Made by a program: the position numbers and the translations under genes. Below the pieces are notes generated by a model. That model saw only the letters and a program-made list of their open reading frames with translations, made no database searches and was not told the origin of the DNA. From assembly GCA_963721115.1 (NCBI GenBank), contig CAVRIA010000012.1:117774-181773 (forward strand): 64,000 nucleotides of DNA. Reading direction: 5' to 3'. The stretch's first letter is position 1; every line of letters starts with the position of its first letter. This stretch comes from CAVRIA01 sp963721115. Lineage in GTDB: Bacteria; Desulfobacterota; Binatia; HRBIN30; CADEER01. Of this stretch, positions 37,847 to 46,745 are shown in pieces.

Positions 37847-38223
37847 TGCCCGGTCTGACCTTGGATGCGGGTGCACTGATCGCCTTCGATCGCAACAGTC
37901 GACGTGTCGTCGCACTGATCGCCCGGGCCTTGGAGCACGGCTATTCACTCGCTGTACCTGCGGGCGTGGTGGGGCAAGCCTGGCGCGACGGGCGACGCCA
38001 AGTCCGCCTGGCGCGCCTGCTCGGTTCTCGGGAACTGGAAGTGGAACCGCTCGACGACGAACGAGCGCGTGAAGCGGGCCAGATCTGCGGCGTCCGGCGC
38101 ACGCCCGATGTGATCGATGCTTCCGTCGTCCTTTGCGCGCGGTCGCGCGGGCACCGGATCGTCACGTCCGATCCAGACGACATCCGAGCTCTCGGTCCGA
38201 CGTCAGAGATCATCGTCGTCTAG
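37846..38223 (+). CDS. vapC: VapC-like PIN-domain ribonuclease toxin
   Basis: 125 residues. PIN domain: LTLDAGALIAFDRNSRR (Asp7), AVPAGVVGQAWRDGRRQVRL, DERAREAGQICGVRRTPDVI (conserved acidic residues) and IVTSDPDDIRAL. The acidic set fits a Mg-dependent RNase that typically cuts tRNA or rRNA. Antitoxin overlaps upstream. Standard length. Confidence 0.88.
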   Translation: MPGLTLDAGALIAFDRNSRRVVALIARALEHGYSLAVPAGVVGQAWRDGRRQVRLARLLGSRELEVEPLDDERAREAGQICGVRRTPDVIDASVVLCARSRGHRIVTSDPDDIRALGPTSEIIVV

Positions 38224-38415
38224 GACCGAGGCGGGAAAAGTCGGACAGGCCAAGCCAAGATGCTGGCATTATCGCGTAATGTTCGACTATTTGGCCGACT
38301 TTGGTGAGGAATTCGATTGCCATGAAGCATTTTCGATCGATTTCATGTATGGTGTTCTTCGATATAAACCCAGGCAATCGGGGTAATTTCGACCGCCATA
38401 AGGGATTCTCGACCG

Positions 38416-39943
38416 ATGGAGCTGAAACCGGGTGCGCCTCTGACGTTTCAGGAGCGGCTTGTTCCCAAGGGAGCGAGGCTTGCCGGCTGGGCGGCGCTCG
38501 TCCACGGTCTTGGGCTTGCCGCCCCGGTCAGAGCCCCGAGCGCGGTCGCCGAAGGGCACATCGGGGAAGCCGGCGGATCGAAGGCGGCTGGACCGTCTTC
38601 GACAAACGTTACTGGCCCGGCGACACGATCACCGGTCACCTGACCTTCGCGCTGCGGCACGAGCCGATCGACCTGTTGATCCTGAAGCGGGCCTTCGATG
38701 CGATCCCGGCCGAAGAAATGATCGTATTCATCAAGGCGACGCCGACGGGCGTACTCACCCGGCGCGCCTGGTTCTTCTATGAGACGCTGACCGGCAAGAC
38801 ACTCGACCTCGAGGACGCGCAAACTGTCACGGCGGCCGACGCGCTCGATCCGAAGGCGTATTTCACCGGCACGCCACAACTTTCAAAGCGGCACCGCGTC
38901 CGCGACAACCTGCTCGGCACCGGCGCCTACTGCCCGATCATCCGCCGCACCGAGGCACTCGAAGCCTTCCTCGCCCGCGGTCTCGCACAAAAGGCCGCGG
39001 AGACGGTCGGCCGCACCGGCGGGCACCTGATCGCCCGCGCCGCGAGCTTCCTGCTGCTGGCCGACAGCCGCGCCTCCTTCGAGATCGAGGGCGAGCGCCC
39101 ACCGCGCAATCGACTCGAACGCTGGGGCCGCGCCGTCCTGCAGGCCGGCAGGAATCCCTCTCGCTCGATGAGCTGAACCGCCTGCACGGCGTCCTGATCG
39201 AGGACACCCGCTTCATCAAGGCCGGCCTGCGCCCTGACGGCGTCTTCGTCGGCGAGCGCGACCACAACGGCGACCCCTTGCCGGAATTCATCGGCGCGCG
39301 GCCGGAGGATCTGACCGCCCTGCTCACCGGCATGCTCGCCGCCAACGAGCGCATGCGCGAGAGCGATCTCGATCCCGTCCTGCAGGCGGCGGCGACGGCC
39401 TTCGGCTTCGTCTATGTCCACCCGTACCAGGACGGCAACGGCCGGCTCCACCGCTGCCTGATCCATCACGTCCTCGCCGAGCGGAAATTCGCGCCGGCGG
39501 GAATGGTCTTCCCGGTCTCCTCGGTCATGCTCGACCGGATCGACGATTACCGCGACACGCTGCAGGGCCACTCCGGCCTGCTGCTGGGATTCATCGAGTG
39601 GCGCTCGACGCCCGACCGCAACGTCGAGGTCACCAACGACACTGCCGATCTCTACCGCTACTTCGACTGCACCGAAGAGGCGGAGTTTCTCTATGGCTGC
39701 GTCGCCCGCACCGTCGATCACGACCTGCCGGGCGAGATCGACTTCCTGCGCCGCCAGGACGAAGCGCAGCGGCGCATCATGGAGATCGTCGACATGCCCG
39801 ACCGCCTCGCGCAGAACCTGCTGATGTTCATGCGGCAGAACGGTGGGAGGATTTCCCAGAAGCGCCGCGAGAACGAATTCGCCGCCCTGACCGATGATGA
39901 GGCAAAGCGCATCGAGGCGATCTACGAGGAGGTCTTCAAATGA
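38416..39943 (+). CDS. Fic-domain AMP-transferase (two frameshifts)
   Basis: About 505 residues after two one-base shifts (about 38566 and 39170). N-terminal part: MELKPGAPLTFQERLVPKGA and RRIEGGWTVFDKRYWPGDTI, with a long helical domain. The Fic core is intact: VHPYQDGNGRLHRCL (HxFx(D/E)GNGRxxR) in the third segment, with SRASFEIEGERPPRN upstream. The latter contains the S/T-x3-E-G/N-type inhibitory motif (SFEIEGE), so it may self-inhibit. Fic enzymes add AMP or UMP to target proteins. The 190 bases upstream are A/T-rich and hold no gene. Confidence 0.87.
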
Positions 39944-40144
39944 AAGTGGCTTGGCGAGCGGAAGCGTCGGCCGCGACCACGGGCGCGCCGGCCGCGAGAT
40001 CATGGCGCTCACGCGCGGGTAGGACGTGCGCGCCCCGGTATGGCCATCTTGATCGACAGCAGGGGGCCAAAGCAGCCTACGTCCAGAGAGCAAGGAGACA
40101 ACGCTCGGCTTGCCGAACCCAACCGTGAATCATCGAGGTGGTGT

Positions 40145-41191
40145 GTGGCGAAGCCCAAGCGGAAGCTGACGGCGCGGCAGAAGGCGGAGAAGAAGCGGCT
40201 CCGTCAGGAGTACATGACGGTCTTCATCGGCGGAAAGCAGAAGCGTGTGAGAAGACCGCCGACAATCGATGGGATCAGCGTGGAGGAGTTCGTCCGCAAC
40301 AACGCGGACGCTCTCTGGTACCACCAGAACGAGATGTGGGATGAAATCGAACTGGGCGAGGAGATCATCCCGGACGAGGAGTTGATTCCGCACGAGGACA
40401 TGGTGCCGGATGAAGAGATGATTCCGGACGAAGAGACTATGCTGGACGAAGAGATGATGACCGACTGTATATCCGGCGAGACGGGGCGAAGCACGCTGAT
40501 CGAAGCCGAGCACCGGGACGGGGTTCGCGTCCTGCGGCTTTGCCGGCCGCCGGTCAACGCGCTGAACCTCGAGCTGGCGCAGGCGTTGCGTCGCGCCGTC
40601 GCCGAGGCGCGCGCGAGCGCCGAGTGTACGGGCGTGGTCCTCACGGGTCTCCCGGGAGTTTTCTCGGCCGGAATCGATACGCGTGAGGTCCCTGCCTATG
40701 ACGCCGAGAAGCGAGCTGCCATGCTGCGAACCATCAACCGCACCGTGCTCGGGCTCTATGGCTTGGCGAAGCCCGTGGTGGCAGCCGTCTCGGGTCACGC
40801 TCTCGGCGGCGCCTTCGTTCTCATGCTGGGGTGCGACGTGCGCCTGGTGGCCCGGGGGCCTTTTCGGCTCGGCCTCACGGAGGCGGGGGCGGGCATTCCA
40901 TTTCCGGCCGGGCCGCTTGCGGTGGTTCATGCGGAGCTGGCGCCGGCTCAGCTCCGGACCCTGGCGCTCGGCTCGCTGACCGCGGGTCCCGAGTCGGAGG
41001 CGTTCGTCGGCATCATCGATCGGGTGGTCGAGCCGGCGGACCTCCTCGAAGCCGCGCTCGGGGAGGTCCGGCGTTTGAGCGCCCTTCCCGCCTACGGCCG
41101 CGTGAAGGAACAGCTGCGCGCGGCGACCATCGAGCGACTGACGCAGATCGTGGAGCGGGACGAGGAGCCTCTTCTCGCGCACTGGGTATAG
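40145..41191 (+). CDS. fusion: small basic protein, acidic hexapeptide repeat, enoyl-CoA hydratase
   Basis: One 348-residue frame, GTG start at 40145. Residues 1-70 (KPKRKLTARQKAEKKRLRQE, then VFIGGKQKRVRRPPTIDGIS and ADALWYHQNEMWDEIE) form a basic domain seen as a separate small protein elsewhere. Residues 70-105 repeat the IIPDEE / LIPHED / MVPDEE / MIPDEE unit about five times. From the Met pair at 40454 onward comes a full enoyl-CoA hydratase/isomerase (VRVLRLCRPPVNALNLELAQ, GVFSAGIDT, ALGGAFVLMLGCDVR). The oxyanion-hole Gly residues are present; the catalytic Glu pair is not obvious. The fusion may be real or result from loss of a stop. Confidence 0.7.
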   Translation: MAKPKRKLTARQKAEKKRLRQEYMTVFIGGKQKRVRRPPTIDGISVEEFVRNNADALWYHQNEMWDEIELGEEIIPDEELIPHEDMVPDEEMIPDEETMLDEEMMTDCISGETGRSTLIEAEHRDGVRVLRLCRPPVNALNLELAQALRRAVAEARASAECTGVVLTGLPGVFSAGIDTREVPAYDAEKRAAMLRTINRTVLGLYGLAKPVVAAVSGHALGGAFVLMLGCDVRLVARGPFRLGLTEAGAGIPFPAGPLAVVHAELAPAQLRTLALGSLTAGPESEAFVGIIDRVVEPADLLEAALGEVRRLSALPAYGRVKEQLRAATIERLTQIVERDEEPLLAHWV

Positions 41192-41252
41192 AGAAGATCG
41201 CGTTCGCGGCGGGTTGCAGAGCATCGGTGGGACAGAGGGGACGAGACGAGGT

Positions 41253-41642
41253 ATGGGCGACATGAAGACCTACCAGGGGTCCTGCCACTGCGGTCGCGTG
41301 CGGTTCGAGGTGGACCTCGACTTGGACCACGTTCGATCGTGCGACTGCTCGATTTGCCGCAGGCGCGGCGCGCTCATTCACCGAGTCGAGGCGGACCGGC
41401 TCCGGCTCCTCACCCCGCTCGAGGACCTCACTCTGTACCAGTGGCACACGCGAACCGCCGAGGACTACTTCTGTCCCACCTGCGGCATTCTTCCCTTCCG
41501 GCGTCCGCGCCAGCGGACATCCGAGGAGACCGCCCGAGGCGCACCTCCATTCTCCGGATGGAGTGTCAACGTCCGCTGCCTGGACGCGGTCGATCTCGAT
41601 GCGGTCCCGGTGAGGCGGGTGCTCGGGAGCAAGCTCGACTGA
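41253..41642 (+). CDS. GFA-family protein (glutathione-dependent formaldehyde-activating enzyme-like)
   Basis: 129 residues. CHCGRVRFEV, SCDCSICRRRG and YFCPTCGILPF carry the six-to-seven Cys set of the GFA family, which binds two zinc ions. The family includes Gfa, which promotes formation of S-hydroxymethylglutathione, but most members are of unknown role. 62 bases after the hydratase gene; the ATG used is the one nearest a plausible ribosome site (GACGAGGT). Confidence 0.8.
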   Translation: MGDMKTYQGSCHCGRVRFEVDLDLDHVRSCDCSICRRRGALIHRVEADRLRLLTPLEDLTLYQWHTRTAEDYFCPTCGILPFRRPRQRTSEETARGAPPFSGWSVNVRCLDAVDLDAVPVRRVLGSKLD

Positions 41643-42009
41643 CACCGTCCGACCAGGTGCTGTGGAGCCCACCGCTTTCGGGTCGCCCCCGACAATGCGG
41701 GACGGGCTGCGCGTTCCGTGTCGGAGCCAACGGAGCAACGTCTCTCTGAGATCGGCGCCCAAGCCCCTCGATGTCGTCCGCCAGCCGATCGCAGCCGCAT
41801 GCGGCGGCCCTCGCACGGAAACGCTTGCCGGGTGCTCAACCGAGCTGTCCGGGCAGGGCTGGCATCGGAGGCGAAGCCCGGAGCGGGAGATGGAGAAGGA
41901 TCGGGCGGAGGATCTGCCGCGGCTGGGCGTTGCCGCGCCAATCATGGTAACATTTCCACGATCCGTAGCGTATGCAGGCGCGCAATCAGGTGATCCAGCA
42001 GGAGGTGCG
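41643..42009. other. intergenic region, no gene seen
   Basis: 367 bases without a supported gene. The downstream end carries the strong ribosome site AGGAGGTG (42000-42006) of the next lipoprotein. Nothing else recognised. Confidence 0.4.
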
Positions 42010-42813
42010 ATGATTCGATACGCTGTCAGGCTCGCAACAGTCGCCAGTCTGCTCCTCGTCGCCGCCGCGTGTGACGGGGGCAACAGCGAGGCGCAGAGTG
42101 GCTGCTCGGTCGGCACGCTGCACGGGGAGTACATCTACGCTCAGGACGGCTTCATCATCGCTGGGGAGACGGCGTCGCGACGCACGCCGTTCGCTCAGGC
42201 CGGCCGCGAGGTCTTCAACGGCGACGGCACGATGTCGGGCGTCGGGACCGCGAACTTCAACGGCGCGGTGGCCCGGGTGGCGTACTCGGGGACCTACACC
42301 GTCGAGCCCGATTGTACCGGGGCCGTCACGTTCACCGACGGCGACGGCGTCGTCTCCCACTTCGACATTGCCGTCGAGGACGGCGGCGCCGAGTTCGGCT
42401 TCGTGCAGACCGACGCGAACGTCGTCACCGCCGCCTACGAGCTGCGCCGCACGGCGTCGCAGGGGCCGTGTTCGCTGGCCACGTTGAGCGGCAACTACGT
42501 TTATGCCGGCGACGGGTTCGACGTCACCGGCGACGGGTCGACCGAGCGAACCCCCTTCGCCACGGCCGGCCGCGAGGTCTACGCCGGCGACGGCACGCTG
42601 TCCGGCATCGACACGACCAGCACGAACGGCGTGGCCGCGCGGACGACCTACACGGCGACCTACGCTGTCAACGCGGACTGCGCCGGCACCTACGCCTACG
42701 ACGACGACCCCACCAATCCGTACGAGCTCTTCGTCGATCCGAGCGGGGAGGAGTTCGCGTACGTCGCGACGGGGGCCAACCGCGTAGCGGCAGGGTACGA
42801 ACGTCGGCGATGA
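42010..42813 (+). CDS. lipoprotein made of two tandem beta-domain repeats
   Basis: 267 residues; MIRYAVRLATVASLLLVAAAC gives the lipobox, after the strong AGGAGGTG site. Two repeats of about 120 residues follow. Each has CS-x-GTLHGEY / CSLATLSGNYVYAGDGF, (F/Y)AxAGREVFNGDGT, (Y)SGTYTVEPDCTG and FGFVQTDANVV / FAYVATGANRV. The pattern resembles small beta-barrel or lipocalin-like exported proteins. Function unknown. Internal duplication is plain from residue alignment. Confidence 0.7.
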   Translation: MIRYAVRLATVASLLLVAAACDGGNSEAQSGCSVGTLHGEYIYAQDGFIIAGETASRRTPFAQAGREVFNGDGTMSGVGTANFNGAVARVAYSGTYTVEPDCTGAVTFTDGDGVVSHFDIAVEDGGAEFGFVQTDANVVTAAYELRRTASQGPCSLATLSGNYVYAGDGFDVTGDGSTERTPFATAGREVYAGDGTLSGIDTTSTNGVAARTTYTATYAVNADCAGTYAYDDDPTNPYELFVDPSGEEFAYVATGANRVAAGYERRR

Positions 42814-42828
42814 GGTGCTCGGTGTGCC

Positions 42829-44826
42829 TCAAAGCGTCTGCAGTGCGTCCGCAGCCTGCTTGGGGCCCGCGACCAGCAGAGTGTCCATCGCCCTCACGCG
42901 AGACTCGGCCGTCGGCACGTTGAGGTTGGAGGTTCCGTCGGGGCTCTCGCGGGTGCGGATGAAGATCACCTGCACGCCGTAGCGGACGCGGACGTCGAGC
43001 TCGCGCAGCGTGCGCCCCACGAAGGAACGCGGTGCCACGATCTCCTGCACGACGTAGCCATCGCCCACGGGTACCTGCCGGACCTTGCCCAATAAGCTCA
43101 CCGTGCTCGGCATGCTTCCCGCGAGGTCGCGGCGCAGGATCTCCTCGTTCCGGGCGTTGATGATGTCCTGGCGATGCACGGTGCCGATCAGCTTGTTAGG
43201 GTTCTGGGCGTCCACCACGGCGAACTCCTCGACGTCGTAGCGGCTGAACAGCTGCAGCACGACGTCGAGATCATCCTCCTCGCGCACCACCATACAGGCC
43301 GACTCGACGAGATCGCTCGCCACCACCAGATCCTTCAGGGCTTCGCGTTCGAAGATCAGGCGCCGCAGCCCGGAGAGCGATACGGCTCCGAGCAAGGTTC
43401 CGTTGGAGTTCAGCACGAAGAACTCCGAGTGCCGGCTCTGTACCACCAGGTCGAGAACCTTGACGAAATTGGCCGAGGCCGGAACCGCCTCCGGCTCGCG
43501 GTCGATGATGTCGCGCACGTAGAGGTGCTTGAGGACGTTGGGGTCCTCTTCCTGGAAGGGATCGATGCCGCGCAGATGTAGCTTGAGGGTGTAGATGGAA
43601 TCGCGGCGGATCAGAGTCGCGACCAAGGTGCTGATCACGCACGCCGCCATCAGCGGCGGGATGATTCGGTAATCGCCGGTGAGCTCGAAGATCATGATGA
43701 TCGCCGTGATCGGCGCGTGCGTGGCGGCGCCCACGACCGCTCCCATGGTCACCAATGCGTAGGCCCCCGAGGTGCCGGTGGAGGCGGGGAACGAGGCGTG
43801 GATGAAGGTACCGAGGAACCCTCCGGTGACGGCTCCGAGAAACAGCGACGGGGCGAAGACACCACCCGACCCACCCGACGCGAGGGTCAACGAGGTGGCA
43901 AAGAGCTTGGCGATCAGCAAAAGCGCCAACAGAGCCGCCGAAACTTCGCCCGCCAGCGCTGCGTTGATCGTGTCGTAGCCGACACCGAATACCTGGGGGA
44001 GCCAGATACCGATGGTGCCCACGGCCAGGCCGCCGAGGACGGGTTTCAGGTACTCCGGCATTCGCAGCCGTTCAAAGAAGGCTTCACAGCCATACAGGGT
44101 GCTGATGAAGGCCAGCGCCACGAATCCGGAGATGGCGCCCACGAGCATGTACGGCAGCAGCTCGAACGGCCCGGCGAGGTGATAGCGCGGGACGTCGAAG
44201 GCGGGGAAGTCGCCGAGGAAGTGGCGCGACACGACCGTCGCCACCACCGACGAGATGACGATCGGGCTGAACTGCGGCACGCCGAAGTCGCCGAGAAGGA
44301 TCTCCACCGCGAAGAGCGCCCCGGCAATGGGGGCATTGAACGCAGCCGCAATCCCCGCAGCGGCGCCGCACCCGACCAGCGTCCGGATCTGCCGCGTCGA
44401 CACGCCCAGCACCTGCCCGATCGTCGAGCCGAGAGCCGAGCCGATCTGCACGATGGGCCCCTCGCGTCCGACCGACCCTCCCGACCCGATCGTGATCGCC
44501 GATGCCAGCGACTTCACGATGACGACGCGCGGCCGGATCACCCCGCCGCGAAGCACCATCGACTCCATCACCTCGGGCACACCGTGGCCCTTGGCCTCGC
44601 GCGCCGCGAAGTAGACCAGGGGGCCGACCAGAAGACCGCCGATGGCGGGAGTGACCAGCCGCCAGGTCCAGGGAATTCTCTCGACCACGGCCAGGAAGTT
44701 CTTTCCCGGACCGAAGAACTGCCCTTGCACCAGCTCGATCAGCGCACGTAGCGCCACGGCGCCAAAGCCGCCTCCGAGCCCGCAGGCGATCGCGACCACC
44801 ACCATGAAGAGATGGCTGCGACCCAA
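42829..44826 (-). CDS. ClC-family chloride channel/antiporter with CBS and TrkA-C domains
   Basis: 665 residues. The ClC core has GSGGSVGREGP (gating Glu in GREGP), GIAAAFNAPIAGALFAVEILL and GGSGGVFAPSLFLGAVTGGF. Tandem CBS domains (about 430-560; DIIDREPEAVPASANFVKVL, SGLRRLIFEREAL) follow, then a TrkA-C-like domain (about 575-655, VPVGDGYVVQEIVAPRSFVG). A regulatory tail of this kind senses nucleotides or NAD. The start is uncertain: TTG at 44826; upstream in frame, GTPIEFSAINSQK follows a GGGAGGAGG ribosome site but has no ATG. Confidence 0.9.
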   Translation of the reverse strand: MGRSHLFMVVVAIACGLGGGFGAVALRALIELVQGQFFGPGKNFLAVVERIPWTWRLVTPAIGGLLVGPLVYFAAREAKGHGVPEVMESMVLRGGVIRPRVVIVKSLASAITIGSGGSVGREGPIVQIGSALGSTIGQVLGVSTRQIRTLVGCGAAAGIAAAFNAPIAGALFAVEILLGDFGVPQFSPIVISSVVATVVSRHFLGDFPAFDVPRYHLAGPFELLPYMLVGAISGFVALAFISTLYGCEAFFERLRMPEYLKPVLGGLAVGTIGIWLPQVFGVGYDTINAALAGEVSAALLALLLIAKLFATSLTLASGGSGGVFAPSLFLGAVTGGFLGTFIHASFPASTGTSGAYALVTMGAVVGAATHAPITAIIMIFELTGDYRIIPPLMAACVISTLVATLIRRDSIYTLKLHLRGIDPFQEEDPNVLKHLYVRDIIDREPEAVPASANFVKVLDLVVQSRHSEFFVLNSNGTLLGAVSLSGLRRLIFEREALKDLVVASDLVESACMVVREEDDLDVVLQLFSRYDVEEFAVVDAQNPNKLIGTVHRQDIINARNEEILRRDLAGSMPSTVSLLGKVRQVPVGDGYVVQEIVAPRSFVGRTLRELDVRVRYGVQVIFIRTRESPDGTSNLNVPTAESRVRAMDTLLVAGPKQAADALQTL

Positions 44827-45126
44827 CGTGATCTTCTGCGAGTTGATTGCGGAAAACTCGATCGGTGTGCCTCCTCCCGGGCCGGGCGATCCTACGGGTG
44901 ATGCGGTCTGGGATCAAACTGCTTTCTTTTGCACCTTCGAGAGGGACCGAGATCCATGCACGGGGATCTGAAGTACGGACCTAGGTTCGAGCTCGTGCGC
45001 TGGCGGACGCACCGAGTGGCTGGGGGGCTACGCGAAGCCGCTGGCTCCATGCAGGTGGCGTTGCCCGGGACTGATGAATGGCGGCCTCTTCGGGCGAAGT
45101 GGCGAGGCCGACAAGGTCGTTGCGGT
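44827..45126. other. intergenic region between ClC and a small CxxC protein
   Basis: About 300 bases without a supported gene. It carries the GGGAGGAGG ribosome-site-like sequence on the minus strand before ClC (about 44870-44878). Confidence 0.35.
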
Positions 45127-45432
45127 TCAGTCCGAACGACGCAGGCGCGGCCACCATTTCGGCCAGGGGCGCGCGTGCAGATGGTAGTGGTCCGGGATCT
45201 GCCGCATGTGGTCGTCGAAGAACCAGCCCTGCGGGTACTTCTCCTCCGCGATCCGCGACAGTGCCTCCTGCAACACCGCCAGCTCGGCCTCGGTCGGCCT
45301 GGGCCGGTGCGCTCCGAGGACGGCCATCGGCACGTCGCAGGAGTCGCAGTCGAGAATCGCGAACCGGAACGGTTCCTCGACCTCCGCGTACCACGTCGTG
45401 GTGCGCGCCAGCTCGCACAGCTCGCAGCTCAT
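45127..45432 (-). CDS. small CxxC protein with HIT-like C-terminus
   Basis: About 101 residues: MSCELCELARTTTWYAEVEE, then AILDCDSCDVPMAV and IPDHYHLHARPWPKWWPRL. Two CxxC pairs would bind zinc, and HYHLHARP resembles the H-x-H-x-(R/P) strand of the HIT/GalT superfamily. The full HIT triad is not complete, so catalysis is uncertain. Start chosen at the Met before SCELC because the upstream residues look unlike the domain. Confidence 0.5.
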   Translation of the reverse strand: MSCELCELARTTTWYAEVEEPFRFAILDCDSCDVPMAVLGAHRPRPTEAELAVLQEALSRIAEEKYPQGWFFDDHMRQIPDHYHLHARPWPKWWPRLRRSD

Positions 45433-45484
45433 GGGAGTGGAACGGGAGGCGGCGCCGCACATCCGCACGGCGCCGCCTCCGCAC

Positions 45485-45685
45485 TCACGCCTTGGTCACG
45501 TTGCTCGCCTGCGGCCCCTTGCGGCCCTCGGTGACCTCGAACTCCACCCGCTGGCCTTCTTCCAGGCTGCGAAAACCCTCGCCCGTGATGGCGCTGTAGT
45601 GGACGAAGACGTCCACGCCGTCGTCCCCTTGAATGAAGCCATACCCCTTCTCGGAGTTGAACCACTTTACGGTTCCCTGTGCCAT
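45485..45685 (-). CDS. cspA: cold shock protein (CspA family)
   Basis: 66 residues: MAQGTVKWFNSEKGYGFIQG contains RNP1 (KGYGFI), then DVFVHYSAI (RNP2 VFVHYSAI). A strong GGAAAGGAGG ribosome site precedes the ATG. It is a single-stranded nucleic-acid chaperone of the cytoplasm. A leader of about 130 bases upstream (promoter 45823-45851) fits the long untranslated leaders of cold-shock genes. Confidence 0.96.
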   Translation of the reverse strand: MAQGTVKWFNSEKGYGFIQGDDGVDVFVHYSAITGEGFRSLEEGQRVEFEVTEGRKGPQASNVTKA

Positions 45686-45822
45686 GCGCCCCTCCTTTCC
45701 TTTACTCGTCCGTTGGGGAAGCTGCATGGTCTGGAAGGTCGGCGGTCGCGGCCAACGACGCAGCCGACGGAACAACGCCGACTGCCAGAACGATTGCCTC
45801 TCTTCCCGGTGAGACTGCGATA

Positions 45823-45851
45823 CGTATACCGAATGCCCATCGAGGCGGCAA
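45823..45851 (-). promoter_or_regulatory. candidate sigma-70 promoter for cspA
   Basis: On the minus strand, TTGCCG (-35, 45851-45846) and TATACG (-10, 45828-45823) are 17 bases apart, 138 bases before the cspA ATG. Matches to consensus are 4 of 6 for each box. Predicted start near 45816. Confidence 0.4.
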
Positions 45852-45919
45852 AGAAAAAAATCCAAAGGCGTGACCGGCTTTTGCCCGACAATCCGCCCAA
45901 CCGCCCCTCCGGGGTATTC

Positions 45920-45986
45920 GTCGTTGAGTTGTCGGCTGTGGGTGCGTTGACTACCAACAACGAACGACCCAACAACTCAACAACCT
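45920..45986. repeat. TTGTTGG palindrome at a gene end
   Basis: Left arm GTCGTTGAGTTGTCGG (about 45920-45935) and right arm 45953-45986 (CCAACAACGAACGACC, CAACAACTCAACAACC) are imperfect inverted copies, with GTTGAGTTGTYGG as the best match. It ends 18 bases from the stop of the DUF4124 gene (46004) on the minus strand. Confidence 0.6.
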
Positions 45987-46003
45987 TGGGCCGCGCGCCG
46001 GAG

Positions 46004-46627
46004 TCAGTTCCAGTCCGGAGTGATCTCGACGTTGGTCGGGCCGAGGAAGCACGGGCTGGTGAACTGGGCGCGGTAGGTTCCGGTTTCGCCGGTGCCGAGA
46101 GCCGCCGGGCTCACGTCGACGGACTCCTGCAAGCAGTCCTTGCCCGAGTTGGGATCGACGACGTGAATGAGCACGGTGACGTCGCGCGCGGTCTCTCCGC
46201 CCTTGTTCTTCACCTTGCCGCTGAACTCCATCACCGAACCTCCGCCGGGTGTGCTCTGCCGGTCCGTGATGACGACGCTCGCCGGACCTGTCGCAGCCTG
46301 GGCCTGTCCGGCTTCCGCAGCCTCGGGCGTCTCCGCGACGGCCGGCGTGTCGGCGGGCGGCGGGGCGGGCATGTGCTCGGTCTCGAACGGAAGGCCGCCC
46401 GCTGGGGGCGCATCCGAGAAGTGGAGTCTGCCGCTCTCGTCCTTCCAGCGATAGATCGTCTGAGCATCGGCTGCAGCGGCCAGGAGCACCACGACGAGGG
46501 CGGCAATGAAGGCGGCCAAGAGACCGCTAGGTGCTCTATCCGAAGCCGACACGCGCAACAGAGTACTGGCGCGGGAAGGGCCGGTCAACGCAGATTTCGC
46601 CGCCACCGCGCGCTTGGAGGGTGCCAT
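46004..46627 (-). CDS. DUF4124-domain exported protein with C-terminal beta domain
   Basis: 207 residues. The hydrophobic signal segment lies at about 35-55, ending AADA. QTIYRWKDESGRLHFSDAPP is the DUF4124 signature. After an Ala/Glu/Pro linker, SVMEFSGKVKNKGGETARDV and CFLGPTNVEITPDWN resemble FxLYD-type beta domains. Probably periplasmic, function unknown. The extended N-terminus before the signal is unusual; an internal start cannot be excluded. Confidence 0.65.
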   Translation of the reverse strand: MAPSKRAVAAKSALTGPSRASTLLRVSASDRAPSGLLAAFIAALVVVLLAAAADAQTIYRWKDESGRLHFSDAPPAGGLPFETEHMPAPPPADTPAVAETPEAAEAGQAQAATGPASVVITDRQSTPGGGSVMEFSGKVKNKGGETARDVTVLIHVVDPNSGKDCLQESVDVSPAALGTGETGTYRAQFTSPCFLGPTNVEITPDWN

Positions 46628-46678
46628 GCTGTTTCGTGTGTGGGGAGTGATTCAGAGTTGGAGCGAGTGTCGAGAAGA

Positions 46679-46719
46679 AGTGCCGGAGTGTTGAAGTGCT
46701 GCAAGTGCTGAAGTGCCGG
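46679..46719. repeat. AAGTGC short-word array at the moeA-like gene end
   Basis: About 40 bases of repeated AAGTGC / GAAGTGCTG / AAGTGCCGG words, 27 bases downstream of the stop at 46746 (minus strand). No coding potential is supported; comparable in position to the other gene-end arrays. Confidence 0.45.
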
Positions 46720-46745
46720 GGTGGCCTCCGACATGTCCTGGGGAC

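Noticed and set aside
39944..40144. possible small gene between Fic and the hydratase fusion
   Set aside because: No ribosome site, no recognised motif and Arg-rich composition in every frame.
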